Below, piece by piece: positions 39,178 through 42,726 of a DNA stretch of 42,726 bases. Both the position numbers and the translations under genes were made by a program. Below the pieces are notes generated by a model that was given only the letters and a program-made list of their open reading frames with translations, ran no database searches and had not been told where the DNA came from. The stretch is from Bradyrhizobium jicamae. GTDB lineage: Bacteria; Pseudomonadota; Alphaproteobacteria; Rhizobiales; Xanthobacteraceae. The stretch lies in contig NZ_LLXZ01000229.1 of NCBI RefSeq assembly GCF_001440395.1, positions 1 to 42,726 of the forward strand, in the 5' to 3' direction. Within the stretch, counting starts at the first letter, position 1. Each line of letters starts with the position of its first letter.

Positions 39178-40550
39178 GCGCGTTGTGGACGGTTGCCGAA
39201 GTTGCGCGCGCGCTGGGGCTGCCGGGCGAATTCCCCGGTACGTCGATTGATTTCGTCACGCAGGACAGCCGCCTGGTAAAACCGGGATGCCTGTTCGTGG
39301 CGTTGAGCGGCACGCCGAGCGGCGGCTTCATCTCCAGTTTCGCCAGCGCACGCGACGGCTGGGAGTTCGCCGACAAGGCGGAAGCGGCCGGCGCGGTGGC
39401 GATGATCGTTCCGCATCGAATTGCCGGCGTGAGCGTTCCTCAACTGGTCGTGAAGGATACGTTGATTGACGGGCTTTGGACGCTCGCACGCGCCGCACGG
39501 GCGCGCTTCGAAGGTCCAGTGATCGGCCTGACCGGCAGTGCCGGCAAGACCAGTACCAAGGAATTCCTCGCCGCGTATCCGAACGCCTATGCCAGCCCGA
39601 GCAGCTTCAACAATTTCTGGGGCGTGCCGCTGACGCTGTGCAATGCCATCCCCAAGGCGAGTGTCTGGGTCGTGGAGATGGGCATGAACCAGACCGGCGA
39701 GATCGCGCGGTTGAGCGAACTGACAAGGCCGACGGTGGCGCTGGTAGTGAACGTGCAGCCGGTGCATCTGGAAAAGCTCGGCAGCCTGGAAGCGATCCGG
39801 CGCGAAAAGGTGAGCATCGCGCAGGGCCTGCCTGACGACGGCGTGCTGGTGTTGCCTGAGGATGTCGCGGCGCGGGAATGGAACGGGAAGGTCGTCCGCT
39901 TCGGTGAGGCCTCCGAGGTGCGGGAACTGAAGCATACGCCCGAGGGCGAGAGCTGGAACGTCGCCGTTCAGGTGAACGGCAAGCAAATCGAATTCGGCCT
40001 GACGCCGGGCGCGCCGCATCGCCTGCAGAATGCGCTCGCCGCGCTGGCGTCGATCCATGCCGCCGGGCTCGATCCGGCGGCGCTGGCGAAAGAGCTCGGC
40101 CATGTCGGCATCATGACCGGCCGTGGCGTGGAGCAGGCGGCCTCCGGCGTCACCGTGATCGACGACAGTTTCAACGGCAATCCGGCCAGCATGGTGGCCG
40201 CGCTCGGCAGCCTGAAGGCGCGGCCGGTGAAATCAGGCCGGCGCATCGCCATTCTCGGCGACATGCTGGAATTGGGCGCTGAGGCGCCCGCGTATCACGT
40301 GAAGCTCGCAGGCGACCTGCCTGATATCGACGGCATCTACTGCGTCGGCCCCCTGATGCGCCATTTATACGATCTCGTTCCGGCGGAGCGGGCGCTGGGC
40401 TGGCATGAAGACCCGGCGACGCTCGATCCCCAACAAATCGCCGCATTGCTTCGGGAAGGGGACGTGGTGGTGGTCAAGGGCAGCAAAAAGATGTTCTGGG
40501 TGAACAAGTTTGTGCCCCGCCTGCTGGCCGCCTTGCAGGCAAAGGCGTAG
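39174..40550 (+). CDS. murF: UDP-MurNAc-tripeptide-D-Ala-D-Ala ligase
   Basis: The product has 458 residues. It joins D-Ala-D-Ala to the tripeptide. The UDP-binding start contains QDSRLVKPGCLFVALSG. The ATP site is TGSAGKTSTKEF (Lys125), SFNNFWGVPLTL and VVEMGMNQTGEI follow, and the C-domain has DDSFNGNPASMVAAL and LGDMLELG. The spacing between the P-loop and SFNN is a few residues shorter than in E. coli MurF (FLAAYPNAYASPS); all key motifs remain. It overlaps murE by 4 bp; a 164-bp gap separates it from mraY. Confidence 0.94.
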   Translation: MSALWTVAEVARALGLPGEFPGTSIDFVTQDSRLVKPGCLFVALSGTPSGGFISSFASARDGWEFADKAEAAGAVAMIVPHRIAGVSVPQLVVKDTLIDGLWTLARAARARFEGPVIGLTGSAGKTSTKEFLAAYPNAYASPSSFNNFWGVPLTLCNAIPKASVWVVEMGMNQTGEIARLSELTRPTVALVVNVQPVHLEKLGSLEAIRREKVSIAQGLPDDGVLVLPEDVAAREWNGKVVRFGEASEVRELKHTPEGESWNVAVQVNGKQIEFGLTPGAPHRLQNALAALASIHAAGLDPAALAKELGHVGIMTGRGVEQAASGVTVIDDSFNGNPASMVAALGSLKARPVKSGRRIAILGDMLELGAEAPAYHVKLAGDLPDIDGIYCVGPLMRHLYDLVPAERALGWHEDPATLDPQQIAALLREGDVVVVKGSKKMFWVNKFVPRLLAALQAKA

Positions 40551-40634
40551 ACTGGCCGTATCAGGCGGCCCGCTTTTTCGCGAGACGTGATTCGTCAATA
40601 CCCCAGGCATGACCAAGATTTGCTTGGTTTGAGG

Positions 40635-40730
40635 ATGAAAACGATTATCAAGGCGTTGCCAAAGCGCTTCCCGCCAAAGACGGCGCAACCAAGCCGCGTG
40701 ATAGGGCCTTTTGAATGTTTTACTGGCTGA
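40635..40730 (+). CDS. Possible 31-residue leader peptide overlapping the mraY start
   Basis: ATG 40635 (GAGG just before it) opens a 31-codon frame: MKTIIKALPKRFPPKTAQPS, then RVIGPFECFTG and TGA. It ends 16 bp inside mraY, in another frame. mraY itself has a poor ribosome site, so translation of this peptide could couple to it. It fills most of the murF-mraY gap. No homologue is known to me. Confidence 0.3.
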   Translation: MKTIIKALPKRFPPKTAQPSRVIGPFECFTG

Positions 40731-41821
40731 TCGAGCTTTCCAACACCGTTCCCGGTTTTGGCATCTTCCGCGGCGCGCTGAACGTATTTCGCTACATCAC
40801 CTTCCGCACCGGCGGGGCGATGGTGACGGGCGCACTGTTCGTGTTCCTGTTCGGCCCCTGGATCATCGATCATCTGCGGCTCCGGCAGGGCAAGGGCCAG
40901 CCGATCCGCACCGACGGCCCGGCATCCCACCTGATCTCCAAGAAGGGCACGCCGACGATGGGCGGGCTGATGATCCTCTCCGGCCTCGTCGTCTCGACGC
41001 TGCTGTGGGCCAATCCGCTCAACCCCTATGTCTGGATCGTGCTGGCGGTGACGCTCGGCTTCGGCTTCGTCGGGTTCTACGACGACTATCTGAAGGTGAC
41101 GAAGCAGAGCCATAGCGGCTTTGCGGGCAAGCTGCGGCTATTGATCGAAGCGGTGATTGCGCTTGTCGCCTGCTACGCGCTGGTGCGGCTCGGCCGCGAT
41201 GTCACATCGACCTCGCTCGCGGTTCCTTTCCTGAAGGACGTGGTGATCAATTTCGGCTGGTTCTTCGTGATCTTTGGCGCTTTCGTCATCGTCGGTGCCG
41301 GCAATGCGGTCAATCTGACTGATGGTCTCGACGGCCTCGCCATCGTGCCGGTCATGATCGCCGCGGCCAGCTTCGGCATGATCTCGTATCTGACCGGCAA
41401 CGCGGTGTTTTCCGACTATCTGCAGATCCGGTACGTCGCCGGCACCGGCGAACTCGCGGTGCTGTGCGGCGCGGTGCTTGGCGCCGGCCTCGGTTTTCTC
41501 TGGTTCAATGCGCCGCCGGCCTCGATCTTCATGGGCGACACCGGCTCACTCGCGCTCGGCGGCATGTTGGGGGCGACCGCGGTGGCGGTGAAGCACGAGA
41601 TCGTGCTGGCCGTGATCGGCGGCCTGTTCGTGCTCGAAGCCGTCTCCGTGATCGTGCAGGTGGCCTCGTTCAAGTTGACGGGAAAACGCGTGTTCCGGAT
41701 GGCGCCGCTGCACCATCATTTCGAGCAGAAGGGCTGGACCGAACCGCAGATCGTGATCCGGTTCTGGATCATCTCGGTGATGCTGGCGCTCGCCGGCCTC
41801 TCCACGCTGAAGCTGCGGTGA
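40715..41821 (+). CDS. mraY: Phospho-MurNAc-pentapeptide translocase
   Basis: The product has 368 residues with ten membrane helices. It transfers phospho-MurNAc-pentapeptide to undecaprenyl phosphate, making lipid I. Active-site motifs are present: GFYDDYLKVTKQSHSG (paired Asp), GAGNAVNLTDGLDGLA, FMGDTGSLALGG and the late PLHHHFEQKGW. The start at 40715 gives the standard MFYWLIELS opening. murD follows after 10 bp. Confidence 0.96.
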   Translation: MFYWLIELSNTVPGFGIFRGALNVFRYITFRTGGAMVTGALFVFLFGPWIIDHLRLRQGKGQPIRTDGPASHLISKKGTPTMGGLMILSGLVVSTLLWANPLNPYVWIVLAVTLGFGFVGFYDDYLKVTKQSHSGFAGKLRLLIEAVIALVACYALVRLGRDVTSTSLAVPFLKDVVINFGWFFVIFGAFVIVGAGNAVNLTDGLDGLAIVPVMIAAASFGMISYLTGNAVFSDYLQIRYVAGTGELAVLCGAVLGAGLGFLWFNAPPASIFMGDTGSLALGGMLGATAVAVKHEIVLAVIGGLFVLEAVSVIVQVASFKLTGKRVFRMAPLHHHFEQKGWTEPQIVIRFWIISVMLALAGLSTLKLR

Positions 41822-41831
41822 GCCGCACGCG

Positions 41832-42726
41832 ATGATTCCCGTCACGTCATTCGCGGGCAAGACGGTCGCCGTGTTCGGTCTCGGCGGTTCCGGCCTCGCG
41901 AGTTGCCACGCGTTGAAGGCCGGAGGCGCCGAAGTGATCGCCGGCGACGACAGCGCCGACAATATCGCCAAGGCGGCGCAGGCCGGTTTCACCACGGCCG
42001 ATCTTCGCACGGTGTCGTGGGCAAATTTCTCGGCACTGATCCTCACCCCCGGCGCGCCGCTGACGCATCCGGCGCCGCATTGGTCGGTGCTGATGGCCCG
42101 CCAGGCCGGCGTCGAGGTAATCGGCGACATCGAATTGTTCTGCCGCGAGCGCGGCCGCCACGCGCCGGACGCGCCGTTCGTCGCCATCACCGGCACCAAC
42201 GGCAAGTCGACCACGACCGCGCTGATCGCGCATCTGATGAAGGTCGCCGGCTACGACACCCAGATGGGCGGCAATATCGGCACCGCGATCCTCTCACTGG
42301 AGCCGCCGCGGATGGGGCGCGTTCATGTGGTCGAGATGTCGTCCTACCAGATCGATCTCGCGCCCTCGCTCGATCCGTCCGTCGGCATTCTCCTGAACGT
42401 CAGCGAAGACCACATCGATCGCCACGGCACGCTGGAGCACTACGCCGCCGTGAAAGCGCGGCTAGTTGCCGGCGTGCAGCCGCAGGGCACGTCCATCGTC
42501 GGCGTCGATGATGGCTGGTGCCGCAACATTGCCGACCGGCTCGACCAGACCGGCAAGCGCGTGGTGCGGATCTCCGTGAAGAACCCGCTGCCCGACGGCG
42601 TCTATGTCGAGCGCGAGACCATCGTGCAGGCCTCCGGCGGCGCCCGCCGCGAGGTCGCGAGGCTGGGCGGCATCGGCTCGCTGCGCGGCCTGCACAACGC
42701 GCAGAACGCGGCCTGCGCGTCGGCCT
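41832..42726 (+). CDS. murD: UDP-MurNAc-L-alanine:D-glutamate ligase, 3' end outside window
   Basis: From ATG 41832, 298 codons are visible before the window ends. The start is a Rossmann-type UDP site (KTVAVFGLGGSGLASCHALK). The ATP site is AITGTNGKSTTTALIAHLM (about 117-135). VVEMSSYQIDLAPSLDPSV and NVSEDHIDRHGTLEHYAAVK follow, as in MurD; the DHIDRH block separates it from MurC/E/F. It adds D-Glu to UDP-MurNAc-L-Ala. In related genomes ftsW and murG come next. Confidence 0.95.
   Translation, partial: MIPVTSFAGKTVAVFGLGGSGLASCHALKAGGAEVIAGDDSADNIAKAAQAGFTTADLRTVSWANFSALILTPGAPLTHPAPHWSVLMARQAGVEVIGDIELFCRERGRHAPDAPFVAITGTNGKSTTTALIAHLMKVAGYDTQMGGNIGTAILSLEPPRMGRVHVVEMSSYQIDLAPSLDPSVGILLNVSEDHIDRHGTLEHYAAVKARLVAGVQPQGTSIVGVDDGWCRNIADRLDQTGKRVVRISVKNPLPDGVYVERETIVQASGGARREVARLGGIGSLRGLHNAQNAACASA

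Noticed and set aside
1..42726. CRISPR array, prophage, integrase or defence island
   Set aside because: No regularly spaced repeats, cas-like genes, integrases, tRNA-associated attachment sites or recognised defence proteins were seen.

Overview
The window is GC-rich chromosomal DNA of an alphaproteobacterium, most likely Bradyrhizobium or a close relative in the Nitrobacteraceae. This rests on the dcw gene order, the style of the protein sequences, several dispersed palindromic repeats of the kind common in that genus, and a FixK/FNR-like box. No tRNA, rRNA operon, CRISPR array, prophage or integrative element was seen. One RNA gene is clear: rnpB (RNase P RNA) on the minus strand near 25.0-25.4 kb.

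Layout. 1-4.0 kb: cell-envelope and small genes. These are two head-to-head secreted paralogues (one cut by the window edge, one with a DUF2147 domain), a 31-residue membrane peptide with its own terminator, an extensin-family lipoprotein, a 40-residue protein and a phasin with a FixK/FNR-like box upstream. 4.2-4.9 kb: a REP-associated tyrosine transposase (RAYT) bounded by perfect 31-bp inverted REP sequences and by an exact 41-bp direct duplication of host DNA. It sits at the 3' end of a molybdenum hydroxylase operon (4.9-9.2 kb, minus strand: TetR regulator, fused [2Fe-2S]/Moco subunit, FAD subunit, each overlapping by ATGA). 9.2-11.1 kb: a secreted KTSC-domain protein, an enolase-superfamily sugar-acid enzyme and a 28-residue membrane peptide. 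11.3-17.4 kb: a TonB-dependent siderophore receptor, then a TetR repressor divergent from an EmrAB-type efflux pair, with a near-perfect palindromic operator between them. 17.7-20.3 kb: an ABC exporter, a small basic protein, a short fossil of a second ABC exporter tail and an unknown protein. 20.3-24.8 kb: a DMT transporter, a TauE/SafE-type transporter and an AraC regulator flanked by two paralogous alpha/beta hydrolases. 25.0-28.8 kb: rnpB, LysR and PAS-domain proteins, and an oxalate/formate-type MFS transporter followed by two tiny genes. 29.1-32.8 kb: a DGPF/YCII protein with an ECF42-type sigma factor, a wHTH-TolB-TPR regulator and a DUF1127 protein. 33.1-42.7 kb: an AmpD-like amidase divergent from the dcw cluster rsmH-ftsL-ftsI-murE-murF-mraY-murD, which runs off the window end.

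Most of the window is ordinary chromosome with regulator-plus-transporter or regulator-plus-enzyme cassettes. The strongest unusual signal is the RAYT unit at 4.2-4.96 kb. It looks like a discrete insertion that duplicated 41 bp of the target and gave new stop codons both to its own gene and to the gene it entered. Second-tier signals are the tiny genes beside the MFS transporter, the fossil ABC tail, the probable FixK control of the phasin, and a set of REP hairpins that share the GCGAAGCG core with the RAYT ends. Function calls rest on motif recognition by eye, with no database search.
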